Shown here piece after piece: positions 40,231 to 51,237 of a stretch of 53,552 nt of DNA. Source of the DNA: Nemertoderma westbladi (Eukaryota; Xenacoelomorpha; Nemertodermatida; Nemertodermatidae); the NCBI GenBank assembly GCA_032718475.1, contig JAUCBJ010008468.1, forward strand, positions 1-53,552, read 5' to 3'. Below the pieces are notes generated by a model, which had not been told where the DNA came from, ran no database searches, and was given only the letters and a program-made list of their open reading frames with translations. Position 1 is the stretch's first letter. The number at the start of each line of letters is the position of its first letter. The translations under genes were made by a program, and so were the position numbers.

Positions 40231-40798
40231 TTGGCGACGAGTCGGTCGATCCATGTGGTGGTAACATTTCTACCTACAGACTTACTTAAGCTTCTTACTG
40301 GCTTACGCCACTTACAGATTTAGGCTTACCAGTACTGCGAAAGGAGAAACTGATCTGGTGACTCTGGATTTAGTGATAAAAGATTCTGGCACCGGTACAG
40401 AGAAAACTCAGGCCATTTGCTTACAAGTATAGGCCTACCTATTTGGTACAACATTACAGTTGTACAACTGCCGGTATTATTAACCCACAACTACCAGACT
40501 ACCGGTATTTATTAACCTACAATCGCTTACAGCTTACAGCGCTTACAATATACAACAGTACAGTTGTAAAATTTTCATATTAACAACCTAGGCCTAGCAG
40601 CCTAACCTAGCATGCATATTATATTATAGCAGTTCCATGATTACAGGAATTGTTCTCGACATAAATTAGGAGCCAAAGCCAATACAGTAATAGCAATACT
40701 GTAGGCCGCTTCTGACAGTTCGTAGTTAAAAAAAGATAAATACTGAGATATAAGTTATTACAAAATCACAGTATCGGTACACGTTACAGTGTTAAGGG

Positions 40799-42217
40799 AT
40801 GGCCGAAGCCAGACATATCTCCCTACGTGCACCAGAACCATTTAAAATTTCATATGATGTCAGTTCCGTAACCCCTCGCTGGGAAAAGTGGCTAAACACT
40901 TTCGACATATATTTGTCTGCACTGGGTGTCAAAGACCCTGAACAAATGAAAAGCATTCTTCTACATATATCTGGTGAAGAGGTACAGGACCGCTTTGTTA
41001 CATTGACTATTCCACAACCTGTGCCTGACACTAATGAAAATGTTTACACAGTAGCACGTACATCACTAAATAATGAATTCGGCAAAAGAGAAAATGAAGT
41101 ATTTTCAACATTCAGGTTTAACTCACTAACACGAGAGCCAAATGAGTTATTCAGCTCATATATAGCACGACTTCGGAAACAGGCCAAGTATTGTAATTTT
41201 GGCAATGCTTTAGAGCGAAATATGCTAATATACATGCGATGTATTCAAATTGCTCAAACGCTAGAACAGACATCTAAACAAGCACTAGATATTGAAGAGT
41301 TCGCACGATCTACAAAACTAGTGGGACAAAGTGACGACATTGATGACCTTGAAGTTAATAAAATAGCTAAATTTAAAAACCGATATTCAAGGCCAAAAGC
41401 AAACGCTGAACAGCAATGGCAGCGAAAAACGGTAAATTACAAATACCAGAACAAGCCGCCAACTGCAAATTCTGTCAGCACACCCCAATATACACATTGT
41501 TACCGATGTGGGAATACAGATCACAAAGTTCCTGATTGTCGAAATTCAGCAAAAATCATCTGTAATGCATGTGGTGGAATAGGACACATGAAAGGAGTAT
41601 GTATGAAAACTAAACGAAACTTACGACAATTAGTCGACGACAATGAAGAAACTGAAACGATTTATAGCGAAGAAAGCACATCATCTGATGAGTATGGTGA
41701 TTTATGCATCAATGCTCTATTTAAGGAACACAAAATTCATAAGATTTCTACTGCGGGTCCTTGTTACAATGTAAATATCAACAATACAAGCATCCCTATA
41801 CTGATTGATTCTGGAGCAGAATGTAATATCCTCACATATTCTGCATACAAAACACTACAACAACATGGTGAATACATGAATCTAACACCCACTAAAAGTA
41901 TCATATATCCATACAATTCAAAAACTCCGCTAAAAATCGTTGGAAAAGTGCGAGCAACAGTGGAAGCCTGTGGGCAAGCAGCTAAGGTAAAGTTTATTGT
42001 TGTTAGTACACAAGACTTATCTCTATTAGGATACAAATCTGCCACAGCTTTGGATTTGCTACGGGTTGGCCCACCTAGTGTGAAAGAAAGAGGAATGAAG
42101 ATAGGAGTGCGACAATTATTAGAATGCAAAAACTCACAAAACATTAGACACATCACATCTGGACAATATTATATCAAAATATTCCAATGTTTTCTCAGCC
42201 ACAGGTCTCATGTGTGA
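40799..42217 (+). CDS. gag: Gypsy gag-protease (472 aa)
   Basis: The ATG at 40799 is the first in a good context after a 570-nt leader. Residues 1-190 form the capsid-like helical region (RWEKWLNTFDIYL). Two CCHC knuckles, CYRCGNTDHKVPDC and CNACGGIGHMKGVC, lie at about 235-268, and the aspartic protease motif ILIDSGAECNIL at about 333. It ends with TGA at 42215-42217, overlapping the pol frame, which is open from 42123. Known roles: RNA packaging and polyprotein cleavage. Confidence 0.9.
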   Translation: MAEARHISLRAPEPFKISYDVSSVTPRWEKWLNTFDIYLSALGVKDPEQMKSILLHISGEEVQDRFVTLTIPQPVPDTNENVYTVARTSLNNEFGKRENEVFSTFRFNSLTREPNELFSSYIARLRKQAKYCNFGNALERNMLIYMRCIQIAQTLEQTSKQALDIEEFARSTKLVGQSDDIDDLEVNKIAKFKNRYSRPKANAEQQWQRKTVNYKYQNKPPTANSVSTPQYTHCYRCGNTDHKVPDCRNSAKIICNACGGIGHMKGVCMKTKRNLRQLVDDNEETETIYSEESTSSDEYGDLCINALFKEHKIHKISTAGPCYNVNINNTSIPILIDSGAECNILTYSAYKTLQQHGEYMNLTPTKSIIYPYNSKTPLKIVGKVRATVEACGQAAKVKFIVVSTQDLSLLGYKSATALDLLRVGPPSVKERGMKIGVRQLLECKNSQNIRHITSGQYYIKIFQCFLSHRSHV

Positions 42218-43808
42218 CGAAAATGGCACCCCAATACAAGTGAAATTACACCTCAGAGAAGATGCAGACCCTGTCGCAGTACGTGCATCACGTATTCCAT
42301 TTCATCTCCGCCGCCCGTGTGAAAAAGAACTTTCCATCCAGGAGGAGGCTAATATGATTGAAACTGCCACTGGTCCTACCCCATGGGTTTCAAGAATGGT
42401 ACTTCAAATTAAACCCAACCGCACAGATGATGAAAACCTTCCCGTAGTTCGGATTACGCTTGATGCCCGGGAGCTTAATAAACATCTAGTACGCGAACGG
42501 CATCCGATACCGACACTCGAAGAAATTGTTGATCAAATTGCCTTGGAAGAACCTCCTAATCCATCCAATATGACTGATGACTTGACTTTATATTACTCAC
42601 ATTTAGATTGTGATCGTGGGTACCATCAAATTGGTTTACATCCTGATTCACGACCACTTACAACATTTGCCACTCACAAAGGAATGAAACGTTATACTAC
42701 TCTGGTTATGGGTGTATCAACCAGTGGAGAAATTTTCCATCGTGAGTTGGAACGTTCCATACAAGGGATTGATGGAACAAGAAATGCCAGTGATGACATA
42801 ATTGTGTGGGGTTATGGGAAGCAGCAACATTTAAACCGTCTGCAGCAAGTGTTAGCAAGATGCAAAGAACGAAACATAAAATTAAAACGATCAAAGTGTG
42901 TATTTTTGCAGACAAGCGTTGAATTCCTGGGGCATCTACTTACAAACACGGGGCGGACACCCTGTGAGAAGAAAATTGAGGCAGTAAAAAACCTAAAAAT
43001 TCCAACTACCAAAACTGAACTGAAGTCCAGTCTTGGATTGCTTGGGTGGTTGTCACCTTTCATCCCAAATTATGCCATTCTTAAAGCACCTCTTCAGAGT
43101 CTACTTGCAAAGAACAAAGTGTTCGAAATGTCGGATGAAGCCCTCATAGCTTGGAAGACGCTGATTGAAGAAATATCAAATCCTAGAACATTGGCATATT
43201 TCAAACGTGATCTTCCTACAACACTCAACACTGATGCATCACCCACAGCAATTAGTGCAATTCTGAGCCAGACCCAACCATCAGGACTTGATCAGCCAGT
43301 TGCTTTTGCCCATCGGTCTCTTTCAGAAACTGAAAGTCGATATAGCCAAACAGAAAGAGAGGCACTGGGAATAACTTGGGCATTGCAGCGATATAACATC
43401 TATCTTCGTGGAGCACCACAACCAGTTAACATACAAACAGACCATAAACCACTATTGCGAATTTTCGCACCCAACGGTAACCCAACACCTCGCATAGAAC
43501 GCATGTTACTGAAAATACAAGGGGAATATAATTATAAGTTATCTTATATCCAAGGTAAGGACAACTATGCAGACATATTATCGCGCCAAACACCAAAAGG
43601 TTCATGCCCACAGAAAGGAAAACATACAGAACAGTATGTCAGAGCAATAATCCAAAGCAATTTACCATTTAATCTAAACCTTGAAACAATAATTGAACAT
43701 ACTATGAAGGACACTTCTTTGATTATTCTGCATTCCGCTATTATGAATGATGCATGGGACAAAGACAAAGATGTGTTGAAGCCAGCCATATTACTCAGAT
43801 CGACATGA
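42123..43808 (+). CDS. pol: Gypsy reverse transcriptase-RNase H
   Basis: Open from 42123 (first ATG 42210). Moving from the gag frame to this one is a +1 step, so either a +1 frameshift within 42123-42217 or a mutation joins them. RT: RITLDARELNKHL, LDCDRGYHQIGL (motif A), then ASDDIIVWG (motif C, two Asp kept, Ser-Asp-Asp instead of the common Tyr-x-Asp-Asp), FLGHLLTNTG. RNase H: TLNTDASPTA, SQTEREALGITWAL, QTDHKPL and GKDNYADILSRQ. The TGA at 43806-43808 ends it just before the integrase zinc region. Confidence 0.9.
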   Translation, partial: NAKTHKTLDTSHLDNIISKYSNVFSATGLMCDENGTPIQVKLHLREDADPVAVRASRIPFHLRRPCEKELSIQEEANMIETATGPTPWVSRMVLQIKPNRTDDENLPVVRITLDARELNKHLVRERHPIPTLEEIVDQIALEEPPNPSNMTDDLTLYYSHLDCDRGYHQIGLHPDSRPLTTFATHKGMKRYTTLVMGVSTSGEIFHRELERSIQGIDGTRNASDDIIVWGYGKQQHLNRLQQVLARCKERNIKLKRSKCVFLQTSVEFLGHLLTNTGRTPCEKKIEAVKNLKIPTTKTELKSSLGLLGWLSPFIPNYAILKAPLQSLLAKNKVFEMSDEALIAWKTLIEEISNPRTLAYFKRDLPTTLNTDASPTAISAILSQTQPSGLDQPVAFAHRSLSETESRYSQTEREALGITWALQRYNIYLRGAPQPVNIQTDHKPLLRIFAPNGNPTPRIERMLLKIQGEYNYKLSYIQGKDNYADILSRQTPKGSCPQKGKHTEQYVRAIIQSNLPFNLNLETIIEHTMKDTSLIILHSAIMNDAWDKDKDVLKPAILLRST

Positions 43809-45060
43809 GTTCAGCATCACCCACGATAATATAATATTACGGGGGAAGAGAATCGTTATACCCCAGCTATTACGTGACCTCTGTATTGAGATAGCCCATG
43901 AAGGTCATCAAGGCATGACACGTACCAAACAACTCCTACGGGAAACGGTATGGTGGCCCAATTTAAACAAGGATACAGAAAATTATATAACAAGGTGTTT
44001 ACCATGCCAAGCTACAGGCAAACCTGCAAAACCCTCACCACTGAAACCCACAGTCATTCCCAATGAAACATGGTCAAAGATAGGAATGGATTTTCTAGGC
44101 CCTGTTGATCATAAACATATATTAACTATGATTTGCTACAGATCTCGTTATCCTATTGTTATCCCTATGAATTCAGAAAATGCGAAACATTTGATAGAGG
44201 CGTGTGAAAGAACTTTCAGTATATTTGGGTTTCCAAAAGATATCATAACTGATAATGGGCCTGCTTTTCGCTCACAGGAATTCGGACGGTATTGTAAACA
44301 AAGAGACATAAAAGTACATTTGATCAGCCCACGATTCCCTTCCGCCAATGGGGAAATTGAACGGCTTAACCAGCCACTGGGAAAATTCATAGAGAGTTGC
44401 CACGTTGAAGATAAGATTTGGCAAACCAATCTCCAGACATTCCTACTCAACTATAGATCTACACCTCATCCTGCCACTGGATTCTCACCCGCTGAATTAA
44501 TGTTCCATCGAACATTAAAAACAAAACTCCCTGCATTGCTATCAAACCAAGCTTTAACACCAAATCCAGATATCAATGTAGCAGTTCAACAACGTGATCA
44601 GAAATATAAGAGGAGAATGAAAAAATATACAGATAATCGACGCCATGCTAAGGAAAGAGATTTTGAAGTTGGGGATATTGTCCTTATTCGCAGATTTAAC
44701 CGAGTAGAAAAGGGATATTCAACTACATGGCTCCCCTCACCATATACAATAATTGGCCGGAAGGGAGAATCCATGATACTACAAGGAAAACATGGGTCTA
44801 CACTGCGACGAAATCCAACCCATATGAAACACTACCACTCCAGCAAGACCAATGAGAAAAGTGATGCGTCCTCTGAGGATTTGTACAATAAAGACATAGG
44901 GGAAGATTTAGACGATGATGTTGATTCCAGACCGATTCCCCAAGCCGAACCAGACGGTAACTGCAATGATGAACATGAATTACTGCAGGGACAAGTAGAA
45001 AACTCTAGACCATCACGACAACGAAAACCTAGAGACTTGGGACCATATATTTGTTATTAA
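43780..45060 (+). CDS. pol: Gypsy integrase
   Basis: Open from 43780, in the frame following RT-RNase H, so a one-base shift near 43780-43808 separates them. N-terminal HHCC: HEGHQG...CLPCQ (about 43890-44020). Catalytic triad: MDFLGPV, ITDNGPAF and NGEIERLNQ (about 44090, 44248, 44350). The C-terminal part has FEVGDIVLIRRFN and a GPY/F-like SPYTIIGRKG module. Stop TAA 45058-45060. The first ATG (43915) lies inside the zinc region, so it is not the natural start; the protein is part of the pol polyprotein. Confidence 0.9.
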   Translation, partial: SQPYYSDRHEFSITHDNIILRGKRIVIPQLLRDLCIEIAHEGHQGMTRTKQLLRETVWWPNLNKDTENYITRCLPCQATGKPAKPSPLKPTVIPNETWSKIGMDFLGPVDHKHILTMICYRSRYPIVIPMNSENAKHLIEACERTFSIFGFPKDIITDNGPAFRSQEFGRYCKQRDIKVHLISPRFPSANGEIERLNQPLGKFIESCHVEDKIWQTNLQTFLLNYRSTPHPATGFSPAELMFHRTLKTKLPALLSNQALTPNPDINVAVQQRDQKYKRRMKKYTDNRRHAKERDFEVGDIVLIRRFNRVEKGYSTTWLPSPYTIIGRKGESMILQGKHGSTLRRNPTHMKHYHSSKTNEKSDASSEDLYNKDIGEDLDDDVDSRPIPQAEPDGNCNDEHELLQGQVENSRPSRQRKPRDLGPYICY

Positions 45061-45286
45061 GATTGAAACAATTTTGAAACAGTAATATAGAACATTCATA
45101 GTAACATTTATAACATTGATTAAAGCCTGACAAACGCTTAACTAGGACAATCTATTACTAACTAATTTGTTTGGTGGTATGTGATAATGTGATATTAAGC
45201 CGTATGTGAAATTAACCAGTAAGTCATAAGTACATCAATACCTATTATTTCTCTTGTTTGTTTTAATTACTTGTTGGAGGAAGTGA

Positions 45287-45478
45287 TGTCGTGTCCAGTA
45301 TTACTTAGGCCATGGCCTATGATATAGGATTAGGATTACCGGTATGCACATATATACTACAGTACTATATCAGTACGGCAGTACACTGCAGTACTTGTGT
45401 ACACTGGTACGACTGCACAATGTATAGAGCAATATACATCATATCTATAGATTATTATGCTTTTATATGGATATAACA
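45287..45478 (+). repeat. Gypsy 3' LTR (192 bp)
   Basis: Same sequence as 40039-40230, preceded by the purine tract and followed by GTATA. The 226 bp between the integrase stop and the LTR hold no ORF. Confidence 0.95.
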
Positions 45479-45779
45479 GTATACAAGTGAAATTATCACA
45501 AATCCATAATCGCGCGAGCGCATTGTGGGTACCACTCAGTTTTTTGTTTGGTGCTGATGAATTTGGACTAAAATTTCAAATTTTTTGTGAATATTATGCC
45601 CATATGCCCTAATGCATCGAAAAAACATTTCCCAAGCTGATTTGGAGAGCATCATCAAAAATCCTCTATCATTTCCCCCTCTCTTGCGTGGGAAACTAGA
45701 TCACCCATACCGTAACGCTATAAAGCGCCATGTTATGAACAATGTCGAATATAGTATTTGATGAAAAATTGATGAAAAT

Positions 45780-46345
45780 TTCACCAAAAAAATTATTTTA
45801 TACCAAATTAAATATTGTGATTAAAATTAATTAATTAAAAAAAAATTATTCAACACCAAATAAAATAAAGTCACCCCAAATAAAATTATTCAAACACCAA
45901 ATTAAATTTTTCAAAACCAAAAAAATTATTCAACACCAAAACCAATTATTCAACACCAAAACCAATTATTCAATACCAAAATAAATAAATGCTCCCCAAA
46001 ACCAATTATTAGCACCAAAATAAATGTCAAAACCCCCAAAATAATTACAAATATTCCCAAAATAAATACATTTTCCCCAAAACAAATACATTTTAGCCCA
46101 AAATAAATACATTTTCCCCCAAAACAAATACATTTTTGCCCAAAATAAATACATTTTCCCCCAAAACAAATACATTTTTGCCCAAAATAAATACATAATC
46201 CCCCAAAACAAATACATTTTAGCCCAAAAAAATACATTTTCCCCCAAAACAAATACATTTTAGCCCAAAAGAAATAAATTTTCCCCTAAAACAAATACAT
46301 TTTTGCCCAAAATAAATACATAATCCCCCACAATAAATACTATAC
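45780..46345. repeat. Left inverted arm: CCCCAAAA-type tandem array
   Basis: Units of about 20-30 bp: early ones AATTATTCAACACCAAAACC, later ones ACAAATACATTTTNGCCCAAAATAAATACAT. The early units are the reverse complement of those at 46640-48330 (GGTTTTGG...TGAATAATT), so the two arrays face each other. Confidence 0.8.
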
Positions 46346-46639
46346 TACTGCAGCAAATAGGCCTTGCACTTCCTGGAAGTTAGACAAAAACTTCAGTAGG
46401 CCTACTGCCGTAATACTATAACCTAATAACAGTAAAAGTAATAGGGCATAGGCAATAATAGATAGGCATATTAGGTATATCGGTACGAAACCTAATAACA
46501 GAAAACGTTGTTCGAAGGCAATAGGCCTAGCGGTACGAATTCTGTAACTGAAGACTGAAGCAAGCGCCCATGTGAAGAATACCGGGATTTAATATAAAAT
46601 GTTTGGTGCCGGAAAAAATTTTATTGGTTGACAAGTAAT
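46346..46639. other. Unique core between the inverted arrays
   Basis: About 290 bp of non-repetitive sequence with no ORF and no RNA gene. It is the loop of the inverted-array structure. Confidence 0.5.
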
Positions 46640-48330
46640 TATTTTTGGGGGATGAATAATTGTTTTTGGGGAATCAATAATTGTTTTTGGGGGTAGAATA
46701 ATTGTTTTTGGGGGATGAATAATTGTTTTTTGGGGGAATAATAATTGATTTTGGGGGATGAGTAATTGTTTTTGGGGGATGAATAATTGTTTTTTGGGGG
46801 AATAATAATTGATTTTGGGGGATGAATAATTGTTTTTGGGGAATCAATAATTGTTTTTGGGGGTAGAATAATTGTTTTTGGGGGATGAATAATTGTTTTT
46901 TGGGGGAATATTAATTGATTTTGGGGGATGAATAATTGTTTTTGGGGGATGAATAATTGTTTTTTGGGGGAATAATAATTGATTTTGGGTGATGAATAAT
47001 TGTTTTTGGGGGATGAATAATTGTTTTTGGGGGATGAATAATTGTTTTTGGGGAATCAATAATTGTTTTTGGGGGTAGAATAATTGTTTTTGGGGGATGA
47101 ATAATTGTTTTTTGGGGGAATAATAATTGATTTTGGGGGATGAATAATTGTTTTTGGGGGATGAATAATTGTTTTTTGGGGGAATAATAATTGATTTTGG
47201 GGGATGAATAATTGTTTTTGGGGAATCAATAATTGTTTTTGGGGGTAGAATAATTGTTTTTGGGGGATGAATAATTGTTTTTTGGGGGAATATTAATTGA
47301 TTTTGGGGGATGAATAATTGTTTTTGGGGGATGAATAATTGTTTTTTGGGGGAATAATAATTGATTTTGGGTGATGAATAATTGTTTTTGGGGGATGAAT
47401 AATTGTTTTTGGGGGATGAATAATTGTTTTTGGGGAATCAATAATTGTTTTTGGGGGTAGAATAATTGTTTTTGGGGGATGAATAATTGTTTTTGGGGGA
47501 TGAATAATTGTTTTTTGGGGGAATAATAATTGATTTTGGGGGATGATTAATTGTTTTTGGGGAATAAATAATTGTTTTTGGGGGACGAATAATTGTTTTT
47601 GGGGGATGAATAATTGTTTTTGGGGGATGAATAATTGTTTTTGGGGAATCAATAATTGTTTTTGGGGGTAGAATAATTGTTTTTGGGGGATGAATAATTG
47701 TTTTTTGGGGGAATAATAATTGATTTTGGGTGATGAATAATTGTTTTTGGGGGATGAATAATTGTTTTTGGGGGATGAATAATTGTTTTTGGGGAATCAA
47801 TAATTGTTTTGGGGGGTAGAATAATTGTTTTTGGGGGATGAATAATTGTTTTTTGGGGGAATAATAATTGATTTTGGGGGATTAATAATTGTTTTTGGGG
47901 AATCAATAATTGTTTTTGGGGGACGAATAATTGTTTTTGGGGGATGAATAATTGTTTTTGGGGGATGAATAATTGTTTTTGGGGGATGAATAATTGTTTT
48001 TGGGGGATGAATAATTGTTTTTGGGGAATCAATAATTGTTTTTGGGGGTAGAATAATTGTTTTTGGGGGATGAATAATTGTTTTTTGGGGGAATAATAAT
48101 TGATTTTGGGGGATGAATAATTGTTTTTGGGGAATCAATAATTGTTTTTGGGGGACGAATAATTGTTTTTGGGGGATGAATAATTGTTTTTGGGGGATGA
48201 ATAATTATTTTTGGTGAGAGGGATATTCAATATTGGGGGATGTGAATTGGTGCTACAAAAAAATATATTTGGTGGAAAATAATTTATTTTGGTGTGAAAT
48301 CATCTAATTTGGGGTGGCATTCAATTAGTG
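46640..48330. repeat. Right inverted arm: 20/21-bp TGAATAATTGTTTTTGGGGG array with higher-order repeats
   Basis: Roughly 80 units. Marker units (GGGAATCAATAATTG, GGGGGTAGAATAATTG, GGGGGAATAATAATTGATT) recur in fixed order, giving higher-order blocks; 46844-47059 and 47226-47441 are identical at a 382-bp offset. The outer end decays into TTTGGTGGAAAATAATTTAT-type units (48240-48330), mirroring the outer end of the left arm at 45800. ORFs on the minus strand are repeat artefacts. Confidence 0.9.
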
Positions 48331-48539
48331 GCGATTTTTTATTATTGGTAACAGCTCCGTATAGCACTACATTTTTATAACATACATCATTGTTACCATG
48401 GCAACTTTGTAGAGTTCTAGAACAACAAATATATAATGTTCTAGAACATACCTGTATAGCTAGTTATTTTTAAAATTTAAAATTGCTAGTAATATAAAAT
48501 TTTTTATTTATTTATATTATTTACCGGTATTTATTCAAA

Positions 48540-48835
48540 ATAGGCGGGGGTACCCAGGTTATGGGTCGGGTGTTACCCAGGATGGAGGGGCGGGTGCTGG
48601 CAGACCCTGGTTGATGGGGCGGGTGGGGGTGGCACCCTGGTTGAGGGGGCGGGTGGGGGTGGTACCCTGGTTGAGGGGGCGGGTGGGGGTGGTACCCTGG
48701 TTGAGGGGGCGGGTGGGGGTGGTAACCCTGGTTGAGGGGGCGGGTGGGGGTGGTACCCTGGTTGAGGGTGGTACCCTGGTTGAGCGGGCGGGTGGGGGTG
48801 GTACCCTGGTTGAGGGTTTCAGGAGTGATAATTAA
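48540..48835. repeat. 30-bp G-rich satellite with G-quadruplex potential, about 8 copies
   Basis: Unit GGTACCCTGGTTGAGGGGGC plus GGGTGGGGGT. Each unit has four G-runs of at least three (GGGGG, GGG, GGGGG and the next GG/GGG). ORFs on both strands reflect the 30-bp period only. Confidence 0.9.
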
Positions 48836-49963
48836 TTCTATAGGAACAACGTTAGATGTGAATTGGAACAAAATTTGCATTTTCATATTTTAGGAACAAA
48901 GTTCGAGCTCCAATGGGATTATCATATCTGAATGTGATTCACCCAATACTGTATATGGGTGGTGTAGTGGGGTGTTGTAATTGTGTCGCTATTAGGTGGT
49001 ATTAGGTGATTTTCAGTATCAGCAAGTATCATCACTCTATTATTTTGCGTTATTTCGAAAATTGCCTTTTTAACCGATTTATACCAAAGTTTCGGGAATA
49101 ATTAATGCTAGGACTTTATTCAAACATATTTATAATATAATTTTATACTAATTTACTTACTAAAATAGATAAGGTTTTTCTCCCCAATTTTAAGGAGAAT
49201 AAGCCAATAGAGGCCCAAGAGTCCAGACCTGCCCTAAACCATAAAATACCCGCTCTACCCCAACTCATACATTATGTGAACTTTAATTTTGACCTGCTCA
49301 CAGAATTACATATATTTATTATGAATGAAGCTGATAAAAAAAGTTTCTCAAGTTCCTTTACTCCTGAAAACGTCGCAGAAACAAAGTGAATAGATTGCCG
49401 GAACACGCCTCAAAATTCTCCGATAAACAAACGTTTATTTTTTACTGAATTTAATCGAAATCTGGTGCCAGAAGTCCAGGACCCTGCCGAATCCTTCAAA
49501 GTTCTTGACAATCCACAACTCAATAGTACAACATTTAAGGAGATGCACTTTATTAGAATTACCGTGCGATGATTTTTCAGCAAAATTGCTCAAAAATCAC
49601 GAATTACAAAATATGTGGAATTTAGCAAAGCAGTTGCCAGTTCAGCCGGAACGAAATAACCCTGGGTTTGCCATACTGACGCTTGGAACAGGTGGAAGTT
49701 GCAACCGAGTGAGACGCTTCAAAAATGGGACATTTAGGTGTCTCACTTGCTCAGCATTTAGGAGGCTGAATATGTCGCCACACCTTAAGTTATGCAAAGT
49801 TTGTTGATGAAAGTCAAGCCCTCGTAGATTGATGGGATTCTCATTGGACATTAAAGAAACTCGCGGCATTATCCGCGACCAGTACAGTAGAAAGGGTCCG
49901 GGATCCGGAAACAGACAAGGGAATAAAAAAGTTACTACTGTTGCGCAGAATATGAAAGCAGCT
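48836..49963. other. Mostly non-coding stretch with one weak small ORF
   Basis: The 100-codon ORF at 49505-49807 ends in FRCLTCSAFRRLNMSPHLKLCKVC, a possible C2HC arrangement. No start context, neighbour or known family supports it. Fragment of an old transposon gene is the most likely alternative. Confidence 0.25.
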
Positions 49964-49998
49964 GAAGATACAGGACAATTAAATTGTCCTGTATCTTC
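49964..49998. repeat. Perfect 17-bp palindrome
   Basis: GAAGATACAGGACAATT, one A, then AATTGTCCTGTATCTTC. No mismatch. Ten bases later the next palindrome begins. Confidence 0.95.
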
Positions 49999-50008
49999 GA
50001 CGATAATT

Positions 50009-50126
50009 CAGATAACTTCGACGATCCCAAGTTTTTAATACTAAATCTTCGGGGGAACATAGGCGTTGTCCACTTGACTAAAGTCAAGTATTAGTATTAA
50101 AAACTTGGGATCGTCGAAGTTATCTG
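50009..50126. repeat. Perfect 36-bp inverted repeat with a hairpin in its loop
   Basis: Arms 50009-50044 (starting CAGATAACTTCGACGATCCC) and 50091-50126 are exact reverse complements. The 46-bp loop contains ACTTGACT-AA-AGTCAAGT. A 118-bp palindromic MITE or a recent inverted duplication are both possible. Confidence 0.95.
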
Positions 50127-51206
50127 GGATCCAATAACGAAATCAAACTCATCATTGCTAAAGAAATCGTATCATTTCATCTTCAAATTACCTGTGTTGT
50201 CTGCTGTCGGTTGTCTATTTATCTTTCCTGCGTGCTGTCGGTTGTCTATTTATCTTTCCTGCTGTAGAAAAAAGTAACTGATTTTTTTTCACATGCATCT
50301 GAAATAGATATTGTTGAAGATGTGGAACTGAAGGTATTAATTCTAATCTGAACACAATCAGGGAAGATATTCAGTATCGACCACCTCACCCAGCGCCACA
50401 CCCGGTAAGAGAAAGGGTTTCATCATTCCAGATATTGGGCTAGTCAAAACTGTGTCCTATCCGAGAAGTTAGCCGTCCTTGATACACAATGGGTATGTGC
50501 CAGTGCCCTTTTAATTGGACCAAGAGTCCGGTCAGGTCAGTGGGCAGAAGTAGTATGTGAATCCAATAATTTTGATTACCAAAAATATTACTATTAATTA
50601 ATTGTGAACAAGACAAGAGAACAATACATGACTGGCAGACTGGGGGGGGGCAGTGTCCCCAAAGCCCCCCCGTACGGTACGGGCCTGTGTCTGAGCTACT
50701 CCTGCTGTACTCAAGGATTTTTGATGCTGCCTTCTGTCGCCATTGTGTGTTCTTCAGACCGGACCACATAGGGGAGGGGGGGGGGGGGGGGGGGGGGGGT
50801 CCGCCCCTGCTTCCTTCCTTCTGGATCCGCCCCTGCTGCTGTCGGTTGTCTATTTATCTTTCCTGCTGTCGGTTGTTTGCTGTCGACGTAACGTTTACAC
50901 CCGTATTATTACAGTATACAGTAAACAGTAGTATTATGTTTGTGGACTTGGTGTTAATGGTAACATACTGTGGGGGTGGTTTCAACTATGTTTGGTGGTA
51001 CACGGTAGGATTTCTAATTTGATGATAGTCATTGTCTTTATTTAGTGATGTGGTTTGTATGGTTAGGGGTGGGGTTCGTGGTCAAACAACAAGTACTATT
51101 ACTATAAGATTATATTACAGTTAGGCCTATTATACATATAGTATTATATATATCATTACAGTATAGTATTATTTTTGTGCATTTGGTACTGATTGTAACA
51201 TACTGT

Positions 51207-51237
<31 letters not shown>

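Larger units (their letters stand above)
40039..45478 (+). mobile_element. Gypsy (Ty3) LTR retrotransposon, full-length
   Basis: Identical 192-bp LTRs at 40039-40230 and 45287-45478, each TGTCGT...ATAACA. The insertion is flanked by a perfect 5-bp target duplication, GTATA (40034-40038 and 45479-45483). A primer-binding site candidate, TGGCGACGAGTCGG, starts at 40232, and a purine tract, GGAGGAAGTGA (45276-45286), abuts the 3' LTR. Gag-protease, RT-RNase H and integrase lie between in the Gypsy order. LTR identity says the insertion is recent. Confidence 0.95.

Noticed and set aside
46844-48138. ORFs encoding Pro-Gln-Lys / Pro-Pro-Lys repeats
   Set aside because: Products of a 20/21-bp array that is open in several frames; no start context or flanking domain.
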